Source of the DNA: Bugulina stolonifera
Taxonomy: Eukaryota > Bryozoa > Gymnolaemata > Cheilostomatida > Bugulidae
Length of the DNA: 64,000 bases
Reading direction: 5' to 3'
Assembly: GCA_935421135.1 (NCBI GenBank)
Contig: OW285193.1
Location: 13,502,099-13,566,098, forward strand
Part shown: positions 46,201 through 61,402 of the stretch, one piece after another
How positions within the stretch are numbered: position 1 is the stretch's first letter
How the letters are laid out: each line of letters opens with the position of its first letter
The notes under the pieces: model-generated
The model's database searches: none
What the model saw: only the letters and a program-made list of their open reading frames with translations
What the model was told of the DNA's origin: nothing
Made by a program: the position numbers and the translations under genes

Positions 46201-49200
46201 TGTTTGAATAATTCGCTCTTATTGCTTGACATCGAATATAAATATATAGGTTCCAAAAAGTTAAGCAGTACTAAAAGATTTTTTATTCCTTTTGACATCA
46301 AAAATTGATATGAAGACAAAATGATGACATCACTACAATTCTTGGGAATCCCCAAAATTACATAATTATTATGAACTTTTAAGAAATAGTATTTCATTTA
46401 AAATGTAATAAATTAAAATGTTTGAATGCAGATTATCGGCACAAATGAGCGCGTAAAGTCTACGTGCCCATCTCCATGAATTTCTAGGTCTAGATTCAAG
46501 AAAAAATAAGTGCATGCATTTCCACGTGACCTTGCTATTGTGCAATAAGATGAGCCACAGAAAACTACTTAATTTCATAATAGGATAGAATACAGGGTCT
46601 TAAATTCAGTGTATTGCACACATTATTATAATCTGTGTACTTAAACTATTATATTACAGTATTAAGATATTTTATATTTGATGATGTGATATTAACCTCT
46701 TTATACAAGTAATTAATTAATGTGAAAATCCACATCTCCAAAATACTCCAGCTCCAAAATATGCTGTTGTTATACAAGAACGACGGAGCAGTCATATCAT
46801 AACGTTCCCACGGACCGAAAAACCCATCATCTTGTTATTGCCAGAAGCTCTCCAGATCCTCAAGTAGAAAATAATTACATTTTATCAAGTAAATGTCATT
46901 ATTTTGTCAGGAATCAAAGCAGTTATGGAGTATTGTATATGTGGCCCAATATTGCTAATCTGACGATAACAGCTGCAGTTGATAGGAATTATTGTTGTAT
47001 TTTACTCTCTTTACTTCTAATCAATGAGACAAATGGTTTCAAGTTGGAAGATATAAAGCTCTAATGGCAATAAAATGCGAGAGAATTGAATGTTATCCTG
47101 CAGAAACGCTATATTAACAAGGAATTTATTTTTGGGCAGTCAGAGACTTGTTTTAAACACATGAAAATACCAGTCCCTGACTACTTATTCCAGTAGGCCC
47201 TACAGCCCTTCTCCACAGAACTGTAGGCCCCATCAATTAAAATAACAAATTCCATGTAAGTGTTACAGAACAAGTCCTTTTCAGCCATGTAACATACATT
47301 TATATTTATATAGTAAGCTACATTTTCATCAAACGGCTACCATTTTACCCAGAGACAAAAAATTAGTAATTAACTTTAATAATTTATCTACATTCGTGTA
47401 TCTAAGCATGGTAGAGATTACAGATCATGATTTAGTGTTGTACATTGGTGTTAAGCCAATGTCCAGACATTTAAGGGTATTTAAGGTAGAAATGTAGGCC
47501 TAATTAATCTATGCTCAACTTCAAAATAGTCTATATTTGCATCCAGGGTATTTATTTATTGGATTTGCTACGAAATATATTTAGCCTACATGAAACGTAA
47601 TTATAACATATAAAACGATTTCAGCTTCAAAATGTCCACTGGAAAATAGGAAGAGCATCCATTAACTTTTGACAGCAAACATTACTCGAACCGGACCACT
47701 TAAAACTGATGCAAATTAAAAAATAGCAAGATTTACAATAATTTTATTAATTTTAGATATCCATCGAAAATAAATGTGCTATTTTCCAATGCATAAAATA
47801 AGGAAACTAAACTTTGCACCAATAGACAGAAGCATAACCCACACCAGACTTGTACCTGTTGGCAAAAAGCTACAGTGAGATCAGCGGTGTATAATCATTC
47901 CTATAAGAGAAATGTTTTATTAAAATCAGCTCAGGTTTTATAATTAATTAATTTACAGTGTAATTAAATAGTTCACAGTAGCAATTACTCACAGAGTGGC
48001 TAACCAATATCAGCTTGTACCTAAATATTGGATGTGATTTTATGACATCAAGTAGCAGTCTGACCCACACCTGCCAAAAGCCCAAAACTATCCTATTTCG
48101 CAATTGGTCTTAGCAAGAAATTATTCATTATGACATCTTTCATTGATCATCCATTCAGGATGATGCAAAAGAGCGGTTCTGCAAAAAATGATCTAATTAC
48201 GTTGACCTGTGGCCAAATTATGCATCCTCTAGCATCCTTAGCACCAGGTGAATGGTACTGGACTGAGTTCAATAGCAGCAGATTGGTAATTACAAGGTAA
48301 GAGAAAACCGTTTTGTTTGTTATAGCCATTGAGTGCAGGTGCTCGGAAACCTTACTGTTGGAACTGATGTTCAGACTTCATGAATAATTCATAATCATAA
48401 ATCTCTAACAATTTAGCAAAATCTATAGATTTGTTTTTTCCTCCAAGCACTAAAATTAGCATAGCAATTATGATAATGTTTGAGATTTGGAAATGAATTG
48501 ATGTATATGATCTATACAGCACATAACTTCCCAAAGGGTGGGGTAAAAGCTATGTTAGCCAGAGACAAAAAGAAATTTGCGAGATTGTACTATGGGAATA
48601 AAAGAAGGAAATGGATAGTTACGGAACCTACATGAGTACAAAAGCATATGATTTTGAACAAGGACGAATTTAATATAAATACTGAACTTTTGACAGGAAA
48701 TCGGCATTAATTCATATGCATAACAGCAGTGTGTGAAGTCTCAATGATGGGCTTTGAAACAGAATAACAGCGATCAAAAACACTATTTTACACCTGACAT
48801 GTAAATGGATTGTACCTTGAGAGAAACCAACCTTACTGCTGCTTTATGTAAACCTATAATATTGGCATTTAAAATCAAATGAGTGAAGGATGTGTAGGAT
48901 GCATGAGAGATATTTTGCGTGTGGGGTGCGCAAGATGCTTGAAAGTTATAATCACATTACATCATTCAAAACGTATGACAGTGCACGCTACCATCTTTTA
49001 GAATAGCCATTCCAAAATGCAAAGAAGTCCATCCTTACAATAGAAACTGTTTGCTGAGAGTTATCTACGTTGCATGTAGCATACTCAGTGTCCCGCAGAA
49101 AAGTAAGCTTAGCTAGTGTGTCCGGCATTATGCTCACTCATCACTGCCCTAGAACTGAGAATCAGTAGTCTGCATTAATTTCTGCCATTTGACTGTGTTC

Positions 49201-52200
49201 CTATATCCTGTGTCACAGGCAGTGTGGGCTCAGAATGACATCTTACTTTTTTACTGAAGTTCACCAACCAGGACATGGGTCGAAATTAAGTACAATGTTT
49301 GTTACCATTCTCTTGCTTTAGGGACAAATGAAAGGGGGCAAGGACCAAGTTTGGCCAACACTAATAAGCTTATGAGGTTACAACTACGAGAATCATTAAC
49401 CTATGGGGTTATGCTGAAAACAACAAAAGAATTAATAAATATAAAATATTTGGCATTATGAGAAAGCAGCCAATAGCGAAGTGAGTACTTGGGATCAACT
49501 ACATGAAATGTGAAGCCACTAACCTTAACGTAACCAGGACAGGTTAAGCGCAGCCGAATTAAAACAAGTATCATTGCAGATTTCATTGTCATTTGAGGAA
49601 CCACCACAATATTAAATATTACATATGGATAATCCACCTTGATAATTATTTATTTGGCTTAGTGAAGCTTCCATTGGATGTTACATTTTTTGTTTCCACC
49701 AGTAAATAAAGTCATAATTTACAATTTTTAAATAACTTGGATTCAACTCCTTCAAGTTACAGAAGTAATCAAACAATAATAACATAGATACTTATCTAAG
49801 CAACAGAATTACCATGTGGCTTACCACTTACAATCATTTATCATGTTATTTGATTACATAATCCCCTCTAAAACATAATATATTACTGTACTACAGTAGA
49901 AATTCCATTGTTATCTTAATTGGATCTTATGATATGGTAAATAATAAAAACAACATAAATATTACTTATTACTCATAAATTTAAATTTCATTACTTTAAT
50001 GGTTGGTGTTTTACTCAATCTAATTTAATAGGCAATTTTAAACTTTGATTTAAATTATTAACTCAAGTAATTCATTTAACTGCAATAATATTAAGATAAT
50101 ATCCTAGTTGAACAAAACATTGCACAGATAAACCGGTCATCTCTGGCAGGCATTGCTGCAGGTCATAAATATAGATTTTAATGAGAAAATTGGCAAGAAA
50201 CCGGTGTGAACATGTAGTGGCACACTGTTTGAGCTATGATTTGCAAAGGTCACCCACACTGAGGGCATCGGCTTTGACAAGCCATAGGTAGTAGTATATG
50301 CTATTAATAGAGATTCACAGAAATGTTTTAGCTGATAATGTTAGAAGTTCAGCTGGTAAGTTGATACAATACCAAGTATTCAGGACCACAGATCTGATCC
50401 TCAAGCAATTATTTATAGTACAATGTAGTATTAGAATGAGACATATATGAATAGGACTACTAGGCTAAGATAGCTCAATTATTTCTTTGCCAGGTTTCTA
50501 TGACCCATCTATGACATAATCGTGGATGGAGGAAGTGAGAGAACTGGTAGATCAGGCCTGCATCTTGCAGAACCGAAAGCACCAAATTGAAGGAATAGTA
50601 TATCAAAATTGTAGTTATATTTTTATTACGTGCACTTTCTATGCTAATGGAACTGAAAACTAGTCAGTTTGCAGGTTCTGTGTCCATCTGGAATATTTTT
50701 AGTATAATTAGTCAATGGCGCTGTGTCTGGGATAGCTGAAGCGAATTTTGTCTACGAACAATTTGATGAATAAATGTACGGAAAACCCATCAATATGTAA
50801 AACAGTTTCAACTGACACACACACTTGCATCGCGCGACTCGGTGTACAACGAGCATCATATATGGAATAGATAGTCCAGCAAAATATCAGTCTGCTGATG
50901 ACTAACAAGAGAATGTTTATTAAACACAAAAATTTTCTGTCAAGGATTAACCTGCTGGTGACATGCATAATACTAAAAGATAAACTTTCTCTAACCTTGT
51001 ACAGCCTTAATCACCGCCATGTCTTCATATTCTTCTTGTGTTAGCTCGTGGAATCTATTCCAAACCTCTTCCTGATCGGATGGTCTCACACCAGATAATC
51101 TGCGGAAAGATATAAATTCATAGTCTCAGAATAATCTAGTAAATTACAGTAAAATAACCTTGACCCATTTTATTTCCATCCTTTATTTGACACGGCATAA
51201 AGCCTATTCAAGACCATTGATAACCCTCAGATCCCTCAAAATCTATACTTTGAGGTAGTTCTATATGGGATCAGCTTCAATTGCAAAAATTGCTGCCCTG
51301 CTTGCCATTGGAAAGTGGCAGCTTATATATTTATAAACAGTAAATAGACGGTTTTGAATGTCCTCATGTTAATTCTTCCTCAATGGCCATCTATTTTAAC
51401 ATGTGCAGGCAACTTCAACATGACATCATAGACACAGGAACCCAATCACTACTTTCATTTCTACTATTTACTAATAGACTGGTAGAGATCAACAGGAGAC
51501 GATGCGAAAAAAAAACTGAGAATAGTTTAAGTCACTGTGGTTGGCCAAAAAGTTTCAATTCTGTAGTGACATAGTCAGATTCACTGTTTGAACAGAGTAA
51601 GGAGAGACTGAAAAATCACTAAATATACAGTGCAGCTTGAAGGCGTTGGACAAAAAGAAAGTTCAATCTATGTCATGTGGTGTAGCAACACACACAAGGG
51701 GAGATAATTCTATAATTACATGATATTGGCTTTTGCTTCTTCGTCTACATCGCAGATCCTTAAAGCTATAGTCTGCATCTGTCTTGCTGTTTCAGGCAAA
51801 GCTCTTTGTCCTCCGACAGTAAACAACAGGGTATTTCCCTACAGACCAATAAGAATGCAGAATACATGAAGACAATGGTACAAATTGCAACTGTGACTTT
51901 ATCAGTGTCGTCAGTTAGTGCACTCAGGTTCAAACACATTTTGTTGACTAACATTCTAGCAGGAATGACAAACAAATATGATAAATTATAAATTTTGCAA
52001 TAAACAAATTATTAATAAAACACCCAGCAAGCAATTTTTTATCATTCAGATGAAAACACCAATTTTAAATGTTTTATGGCTACATGTAGACTCAGAAGAA
52101 TCAAAAGGAAAAAACCTAAAACTTGGTAAGCAATGTTTCGATGTATGACTCGAGAAGTAATTGTATGTTGACTGTGTCTACTAATTAGAACCAAATATAT

Positions 52201-55200
52201 GGTATTCGACATTCGACTTCTTTAAATAGTGTCCAAGTACTGTAGATTTAACATACATGATATGAAATGCTAGCATCACAAAGATTTTGTGTCATGGAAC
52301 CTGTACTCCGAAAACATAAGTTATGTAGTTTACCAAACCTAGGTCAAAGGTCAGTGAATAAGTAAAACTTGTGAAAATTTTTGAATATATTTTAATTAAA
52401 ATAATGATATAGGAAAACATTTCATCTTCCATAAACATATTCTAGGAAAGAAACAGGACATAGTGGTATGGTAGATAAAGACAGTGATGCGGCTACTACT
52501 GGACAGAGATGGACACTTTGTTGTCATAAAAACCAATTAGTGGCAGACAAAAAACGAAACTATAAATCAATACTGTTTTTACAGGTTAGTCAACTCATGA
52601 CATTAAAATGTGAAAAATCAGATGAAAGGCAATATTAATGGAAAGAGATTTCTGATGGATATCCATATAGATATATTAATTTATGTCTCACTATAACAAC
52701 ATTTTTGTTTGGGGCTTTACATTTAGGATAAACTGTCTCTGGTGGGAGTATTAGCCATAAGCTACATCACGTTTCCTGAGCGGATCTTAAGACCAGTGAC
52801 AGATTTATATAATCGGTAAACAGCATAGCTGTATCATGCAGGATAAAGCTAGTGCAGGCCTGTGACAGTCTATCTGCATGATTTCTAACTTTCATTATAA
52901 ACTTAACGTCATCAGAAACCAGAAATACAGGAGCCGGATATGTGCTGTGTGGTTGGTTATATTAGTTCTAACTTGTTGCCAATTTCAAAATGAGCAAAAC
53001 AAAAAGATTATCTTCTATTAATGGGGCGTAGAGGAGAATAATGCATTGGAGCTTGTAATGCCCTACTTGATTCCATTGCTGTCAGTGGAGAAGAATTGGA
53101 GAAATTTTAAGAAATTTAATAATGCGCTAGCTGATTATGTAAATATAAATTACCCTGATAGTCTGTGGAATATTAAGCTATAACAAACTTAACAGTAGAA
53201 ATGTTAGATTTCGTGTATTCTTATGCGGGAACTGATATTGTTGTGACTTATCGTTTCATGATCAACGACTTGATGGCCGTGGAAGAAGAAAATCCACATA
53301 GCTACACATTCCACGTATTTGGAATGTTGACAGCGGATTAGACTGGTTTTGCACCATAAAGCACAAGTCTGAGCTATGAAATCACTGAATGCAATGACCA
53401 GTGAATAGGTGATTGATACGCAATAGAACGAGCAGCCAAGTCTGGGGTTCATTCAGTAAATCTGAGTTTGAGACTAGGATCAGAACTTGGTGAAATATAT
53501 CAGTTCCAGATCTAAATCTAAACCAGTCAAGCAGTCACAGTATTTCATTCATAAAATTTCCTCCCAAAGACCCAGTATTTCCACCTACTTGCCCTAGTTC
53601 ACGGCGAAGCAGCAAAACTGCGGTGTGCTCCCATTTTTGGTTGGGACACTAATTTGGCCAGTCAGTTTTTATCTACAGAAGAATGTGAATGGATGGACCC
53701 AGGTCTGTCTTGAAACTTTTTTTTATCAGGAGAAAATACTACGCTGATGCGCAAGAGATGATGAGCTACAAGCTACAATAAACAACACGCTAAAATCCAA
53801 TTGCCAAATATCGCATCTTTTCACTGTAGAATCTGCAAAGGATACATGTGCAGCAGCGAAAACTGCTTCCGGCTTTCATTTTTGTAGTGTTATTATTGTC
53901 GTTTCCTATTTATTCACCGCAATAGCTAAGCTGGCCCAAAGTGGTAGTAGGAGTGAAGCTGGGCCAAGTAGTACCGGAACCTTGGCACCAGGTAATGGTA
54001 AACAAGAGACGACTGGGTACCAGTTATATAAATTGTTTGTGTTACAAAGAGATGCAAGACTGAGCAAAACAACTATTTTTCGTTAAGTCTAAATGATGAT
54101 GATAATGATTATTAATATTAATACTTCAGTGGAAGTTGGAGATGGGCCAAAGTGCTGTAGTAATAGACGTGTATATACATTAAATCATGTCAGAGGCATA
54201 GCGCAGCTTTAGTAAAACATAATTTTATGCATTAAAATAATATTAATAGATATTACATATCTCATACAAAGCTACCCTTGGAAATAATATTTAAATCCAA
54301 CCAGCCATGTTTTAATTACACAGATAATTTAACCAATTGTTTTTGATGAAATACAAAATGTCTACAATAATGCCAAAAATACATGTACATATCAGGTTGT
54401 GTAGTAGTTATGACATTATAACAAAGGTTGATTTATTGTAAGAATAACACAGCGATAATCGGATCAACGTCGCCGCCACCCAAGCTTTTGTGTTAAGTAG
54501 TAGGTGTATAGCCTGCGTACCTACTCGACTGTATCGCCAGATTTTCAGATTTATGAAAAAAATGTAGTCTCACTCTCACCATTACTCAGAAGAAGAATTA
54601 CAACTGTAGCTAGAATTAGTGGGGTAACAGGTGAAGGGACAAGTGTGAAACCCTCTTTTGTATAAAGTATCCTAAGGCTACTCAGGCTATCGCAGTTGGT
54701 GTGCTATGGCGGATACCGACACTGAACATACAGATTCAGCAAGTTTTAATGGCTCACCAGGACTGATAGTTGTTTACTGCGGTAGCAGTCTGTCTGAACT
54801 CCAGCTTTTAACCAGTTTGGTTTAAACAGTAAAACAGTAAACACTTAAGTGAATCAGATTGGGGGTTAGAACAAGGATCATCTCTAATTGGTAAACAAAA
54901 TCTTCCCCACAAACAAGGATTTCTAGATGCGTTATTGGTTGAATGCTCAAACTGTGTCCACCAAATAACTGATGTCGTGTATCTACTAGATACCACTGGT
55001 GGCGAGCTGGCTATGACAAATCAACTTCCCCAAATAGGATCTTCTAAGCTAGTTTTTTGAAGAGAGAATTAGAGATACTTTTGGTCTAGACATGGTCTTA
55101 GCCTGCTAACTACATTAAAATTAAAGAAAAGAAAGTAAGCCTATATACCACACCTTATATCCCAAATATATAGAAACTTAGCCTAAATTGACATAATATA

Positions 55201-58200
55201 TTATACGTGTACTGTATTACTAACTACCCCAGCACATTATTTTCACTAAGGTTTAAGTTCAAGATACCAACATGTTTGTCCGCATTTAGAAATTGCGCTT
55301 TAGTAGCGAAAAACCGTATATTAGTAAATCAAATCGTCGTATCCATTGAAAACTCTAAAATAAGTTCTGTGAATGGAGAAGTAGTTACCGATCTAATATC
55401 AGCTAGTGTGTAGGGCATCCCCCGCTTCCTTCCAGTCAAGTGATTGTATGCTCCTCTATGGATCAGTGGCAGCGCTTTCGCCCTACAAGATAAATGCACA
55501 TAAACATCCAGGTCATCATGACGTATGCTATGGTGTATTAGTAAATCAACAAAAATATGGCAAACATAGGAAATTTGTACACCTGCCACAAATAAGTAAT
55601 GTCTCTGCTGGCTAAAGCCGGTATGACTATTTGAGTACATCATGACCTGTAGCCAATGCTGCAGTTAATACAGGAGGGTTTCAGCTAGAATAACAGAAGA
55701 ACGTCGTAGAAGTCTCATATTAATACTATGCACACGCAATCGTGATTAAGCTACATGAATTTGCAGTCTAAACGAGTCGTGCAGCTAAACACTGCCACGG
55801 CGAGATGAATGAATTCCACGTCCCTTACAGCGCATCTAACAAGCTTTTCAGTCTTATAAAATTGAGTATACTTATATAATTATGTAGGCGTAGAAAATGA
55901 AAAGATAATAATTACTTATTATTACAAAATATCAGGCTAGATGCGCATACTATGAGATAATCTTACAGGAAACAAAAACTACGCAAATACTTTAACATTT
56001 CCAGACATTACCAGTGTTGGTAAACAACACCTGGAAGTACAATGTATTGAGGATAAGTTGAGATGAGACAACTTCTGACTTGCTTAACTTAGACCTATAT
56101 GTATGTAACTTAGGTGCACGCTAGCGCAATCAACAGATTTTCTGTTGCTTTCAGTTTGCCCACAGTGGTTTATTAGCCTTATACTAGTCATCAGTAAGAT
56201 GGTTTGCTAGGTATGTCACACCATACATTCAGACCATCAAATTATACACCCTTAACTTTCTCTATAGTTTAGTAAGATATTAGTACTAACTCTTAGTACT
56301 AAGTCTCACAAAAGGGTACTATGGGCCTAACAACACACTCTGTAAGAGTGGTAAATAACAACAAATGGATGGCGAAACAATAAAAAGGATTGGGCAAATA
56401 TCGGTGGTTTCATTTGGGAGAAAATACCATTGTTACAACATTGTTACAACATTTTATATTATTGTATTGTTTGGTGAACTCCATCACTATCAGTTCTGAC
56501 TGCTTATGCTGTGCATGAGAATCACGGTCTGCCCATTGCTAGAGGAAGCCATTCCTATTCAGACAATTTTATAGACAAGGAGCATATACAGAGAGACCAA
56601 TTTGGACTTGAATTAGTTTCTCGTTTTTACAGAAGCCCAGAGATGGCTACATTCTAAGAGCTTATAAGTTCATTCCAAGACATAGAGCTCACACCTCACA
56701 ATCACTGCTCTGGCAATATTTGTTGACTTTTACTAAATACTACATTACATAGGGGTGTAAAATACAGCACCACCAGGAACCCAGTTGAGGAAATGATCAG
56801 TTGACCAATGGTAATAATTGTTACAATAACATGGGATTAACTATAGAAATGCCACCTAATCCCTTGTATACATAGTCTGTTATAAAATTGAATGGAGTTA
56901 CAATTAGATAAAAGTGGGTCAGCTGTTATTTTGCCAGTTCACTAAGTGGAAGCTGTAGTAAAACTTAAATTATCAATAGCAATCAAGATGCTAACAATAT
57001 TATAAGTTTATATCATAATATATCATATAGAGAGTGAATAAGAATATAAATATTATAAAAACTGCAAGTTATTTTTAAAAAAATTAATTTTGCAATTACG
57101 GATATTATAAATTCTGGTAGAGGAGTATTTTTGCTCAACCAGGAATTTCAAATTGAAATAATATGTACTTGTTTGTGTACTCAACCTGACCTAGTTTACA
57201 GAGAAATTCTACTTTCATGGAATCTATCCTCCTCAACATGCGATTAAAGTGAATCTGCCAAATATCAACTAATATGATATGAAGACAGGCCATGCACTGA
57301 TTGGTGGTGTCATGATGTAATAAATTGCTTTGCACGTTATTATTTGAAAGAAGATGAAATAAGGGCAGAAACATTACCCAATTTGTACTATTAGGTAGCT
57401 ATGTGCAAACAAGAAGAGTTCAAATGGTTTACTAACGCTGGCAATGCTTATAATAACTATTATTATAAAGTGCAACAATTATGGAAAGGGGTCATGATTC
57501 CCAATTGTAAAATCAGAAAAGCCAGTTATCTGAACGAACAACAGAAACTACTGGTTAACACTACGGCATTGTATCTCATTTTTGGCCATATTTCATCACA
57601 CAATTTTCTATACTCCAACAGGCAATGCTGTTATTCAACAATGGGCTGTGTCCTGATATTATTCAAAATGCCGTAAAATAACAACAATATTTTTACAAAA
57701 TTGATACATACAAAATAATGTTATTATTGCCAAAATATAACTCAAACATAACTTTATGACAGGATGCTGAAGAAATCATGAGAAATATGAGACCAGCTAA
57801 TTACAAATGTTCCGCTGGCGAAAAGTTATTAAATCGACATTAGTATATTATTGTAAATGCAATCAATATCATGTTTAAAATATGGACACTGATTCACATC
57901 GTCGAATTGCCAGTTTGATTGCTTTACATCAAGCGAAGATAAACAAGTTAATGTAGCGAGTCTATGAAAACAGGATCTGCATGTACTGAGGGAACTATTT
58001 GACTTGCTTTCAACTTACATAACACAAAGGATATAAGGTGGACAGTGAAAATTAATGTGGGTGGTACACTCCGAGAGGATTGATAAGCATCATTAAGATG
58101 ATTGATTCAGGAATGAAGTTGAAGTAGTTGAAGATTCAGAGACCAAACATGATACTGGTTTTTGAACCTTTGACAAGAAACAGGTTCCCACCATATATTT

Positions 58201-61200
58201 TATTGCAATCATGCAAAGTACAATAGTAATAAAATAATGCTGTAATTCATAATTGCTACCAGAAATTATAACAAACAAGGACAGGCATAAGATCTGTATT
58301 GTTCAATTATATGGCGAAAGAGGGGCACAGCACCAGGGCATAAAAAAGGCCCTCCCTCCTATACAATGTCTATGTGTATGCAGACAAATGTGAAAAAGTA
58401 AAACATACTTGAAACCCCTTACAGTCACCACCAACGGCTATTAGAGCAGAACAACATCATAAGCGAAGAGATGAATTATTCACGATTTTAAATTTGAGTA
58501 GCCTTTGTAGCTTCCTATGATCCAGCCACTCAAAGCAGTTCAGATTTTCCTTCGTTTATTTATAACTGAACATTGCTATCGTATGAAACTTTATTTCATG
58601 TACACAATTTTGGAATAACATAATGAAAGAAAGATATAACAATAAAAAGTATGGCCAAACCCCTTAACACCCATTATATAGTAATGTGGCCTTGGAGTGT
58701 CTTGTGTGCAGTTGGTTCAGTACACATGCACTGCTCACCAGCAAAGTTTCCTTTTCAAAGAAGACGAGCTGGTGTAGCGTTAATGCGTCGGTCCATTGCG
58801 CTTGATGATTAGGTGCCACATTGCCTTGGGTTTAAAGTTTAAACCCTGGTGAAGTATGGGCTATTTGTACAGAGTGCCGGGTTGCTCACAAAATTTCCTT
58901 GCAAGAAAAACATAATAATATCTATGAATTTTAAATATACACGTAGTCCATTTTTCTCATACTTTCCTAATATCAAACGAATTACAGCGAGTTAGATTTG
59001 ACTGAGCAGGTTTACTGTGCTCTTATCAACAGAAATGGTGTAAACTACTGTAACTTGTTCACTTGTCAATATTAGCTTCTGTATTTACAACCAATTTTGT
59101 TATAGCTAACTTGTCCATTAGCATAATTAAATTATTTTCATTAATATTTGCGCTAGGCTAAGGATTAACTAGATTAAAATCAATTCCAAGAATGGTTCCT
59201 AATTAAGTTAATTAATTCATCAGTATGTACTTTCACCTAATCCCAATGATATCTCGCCCCGGCTGCAACTCCATGAGGAAAATAAACCTCCAAACTATAG
59301 GACTATCTTGTTTTCTTGTTTGGTAATGCTGTATGATGTATCTGGCCCTGAACACTGAGCTAAATGGCTCACCATCTACACTAAAAATGTAATGAGCTTT
59401 GAACTAATCCAACGATTTGCAAGCTAACCACTGACTGGTGAAAAATGATAAAAACCCAGTCCATATATATAATATCCTTATATGTATAAGCTTTTCACTC
59501 CAATAGGGGGTACGGGTTGCTGGAAATGAATACACACATGTAGTCGAGCATTTATTTATACAAGTTAATTAAAACTTGATAACTTATGAATGAAAATCTG
59601 ATGACCACCTAGATATCCTTATATTATCCTCTATTGATATTATGGATCAACCTTTTACAAATCTAAAGTCAAAAAGGCGGACACTAATTGTCCACAGTAC
59701 TAGTGCCATGACTAATGCCTGGAATGACAAAGACTAAAGTTGTCACAACTTATTAATCCATTGTTATCAACTAATATGTACATCTGACATCAATCATTTT
59801 CAATTCACGCTGCGGGAAAACTGCAATGTTTCCTGGTCTGGCGTTCCCAAAACTTGAATTACTTGCTGATGTATGATGAGTGTAAGGAGAAAAGGGCTCA
59901 CAGATAGTATAAGTTGAGCTTTGTATTTGAGTCTGATCTGTTTGTCAAGGAGAGATGGATTATTTGAAGAGTACAATATCTGCCCAGACAATAAATTCAT
60001 TATTTAATTATCCATCATATAATCTTAGTCCATTTGTACGAAAGAAAGTGTCCCTGGTTGTGAAGGTCATAACTTGATTATAAATTATTATGCAAAACTA
60101 GAAGTTCTGTACTTGTTGTAACAATCTAGACAGCTTGAAGTAGATATTTTGCAGACAGAGAAACGTCTAGCTGAATGTTATTGTCTGAGAGTGATGGGCG
60201 TTTTTTTTATCTTCTGAATAGAAAATTTGCAGCTTACAGATTTGCCACAAGGAAAGCTATGAAATGACAACTAGGAAGCAAGGCTACCAGGTTTGGAATG
60301 TGCGCGCGCCATGAAGCTGCCGCTAATTTAAGGTTGACTACTTAATTTGATAGAATGGAGACGTGGAAATAAAATTGAACTTTTCATTATTTATCAAAGA
60401 CATACAATGTATATGCACAGAGTATTAGATAAAATTCATATAATTGATAAATCACTAAAGGTTAAGATATTGCTAACCCTTGCAAATTTAAAAAGGCTGA
60501 TGTGGATGCCTCGAGCTTGGAAATTATCGCAGTGTCCGATGTCGAGCCATTATTACAAAAAGGAAACAGGTGTGATGATCACGGAATCACGGCGTGTTTG
60601 TGTGCTGTGGAAAATACCTCTTAACCGAAAGTACCTCCTGGAAAATTGCCCAATCAAAGTCGTTCGAGTAAAATTAAACCATTCAACTGATTGGTTAGAG
60701 AACACATAAATATGAGTGGACAATCAAAGGGCAAAACGACATATATCTGATTGAGATGACTGGGTCACTTACGTTTTTCCAAATTGTTTATATTCATAGA
60801 CTGTCAGAGTATTCTCCGCAGAGAAGAAAAAACCTGTAAGCTCTCTGATGGCATCTGCTCCAACCCTACAAATGACACCAAAAAGGTTCCACAGACTGGT
60901 ATGCAAAAAGGGGAAAAGCTGATTATCAATGTCTGCAGAATTCTAGAGATATTTTGACTAGTCCTGACTCATTAATCCAAACCTCCAAAATAAAAAATCC
61001 CAATAACACTATAATTATACAATATAATATAATATTATATGCAATATACAATGTGCTACCGACTAGGATCAGACATGTAGGAATGAATCATTGTTTATTG
61101 ATAAACTAAATCTATATTATCGGATAACAGCATGAGCGTAAAATCCCTATCCATCAAAACAAATAGAATAACGAAAATCCAGCAGAATGATACGATAAAC

Positions 61201-61402
61201 AAAATGTTAACAAGGTCATTATTAAGCAGTTTTATGAAATAGATTATTCTAAATACGAAGATTATCATTGTGTTTTAAGTAAATGTGATATTATAAACTG
61301 CATATCCTTGATATGCCATAATAATACCTGCTGATGATTCTAGCTCCAAACCGCACTCTCTGAGATAATAGTTGCTCCGTGCTGGTACCACTGGTTTTAA
61401 CT
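40220..61402 (-). CDS. Calcyphosin-2-like EF-hand protein, C-terminal part
   Basis: Eight minus-strand exons in order: 61402-61328, 60865-60773, 51099-50996, 45162-45008, 43958-43839, 41472-41376, 41102-40998, 40287-40220 (stop TGA at 40220-40222). All have AG acceptors and GT donors, and the phases match at all seven junctions, giving 271 residues. An early block reads GADAIRELTGFFFSAENTLT. Two canonical EF-hand loops follow, DRTGDGMLDRYE and DQNKDGVLDYGE. A degenerate third site DPLHKGSVASEQ lacks the acidic ligands. The end (FEDYYEG, then DEDEEF, then NCWGL) is typical of the calcyphosin family. It is probably a cytosolic calcium sensor. Introns reach 5.8 and 9.7 kb. The first exon here starts with one base of a split codon, so upstream exons lie beyond 61402. 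Assignment to CAPS2 rather than a close relative is from the long N-terminal region. Confidence 0.85.
45163..50995 (-). other. 5.8-kb intron of the calcyphosin-2-like gene
   Basis: Bounded by a G|GTTAGA donor at 50995 and a GGTAG acceptor at 45163. AT-rich, with no repeat family or nested gene that I can recognise. Confidence 0.7.
51100..60772 (-). other. 9.7-kb intron of the calcyphosin-2-like gene
   Basis: Bounded by AC|GTAAGT at 60772 and CCGCAG at 51100. Flanking exon phases (2 and 2) fit, so no coding exon needs to be missing. It contains the SINE-like sequence at 58765-58890 and no other feature I can support. Confidence 0.7.
58765..58890 (+). mobile_element. Degenerate tRNA-type SINE
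   Basis: GAGCTGGTGTAGCGTTAATG fits a diverged A-box region, and GTTTAAACCCTGGTGAAGTA, about 50 bp later, fits a diverged B box with its usual downstream sequence. The body does not match the SINE at 21752, so it is another family. Ends uncertain. Confidence 0.5.
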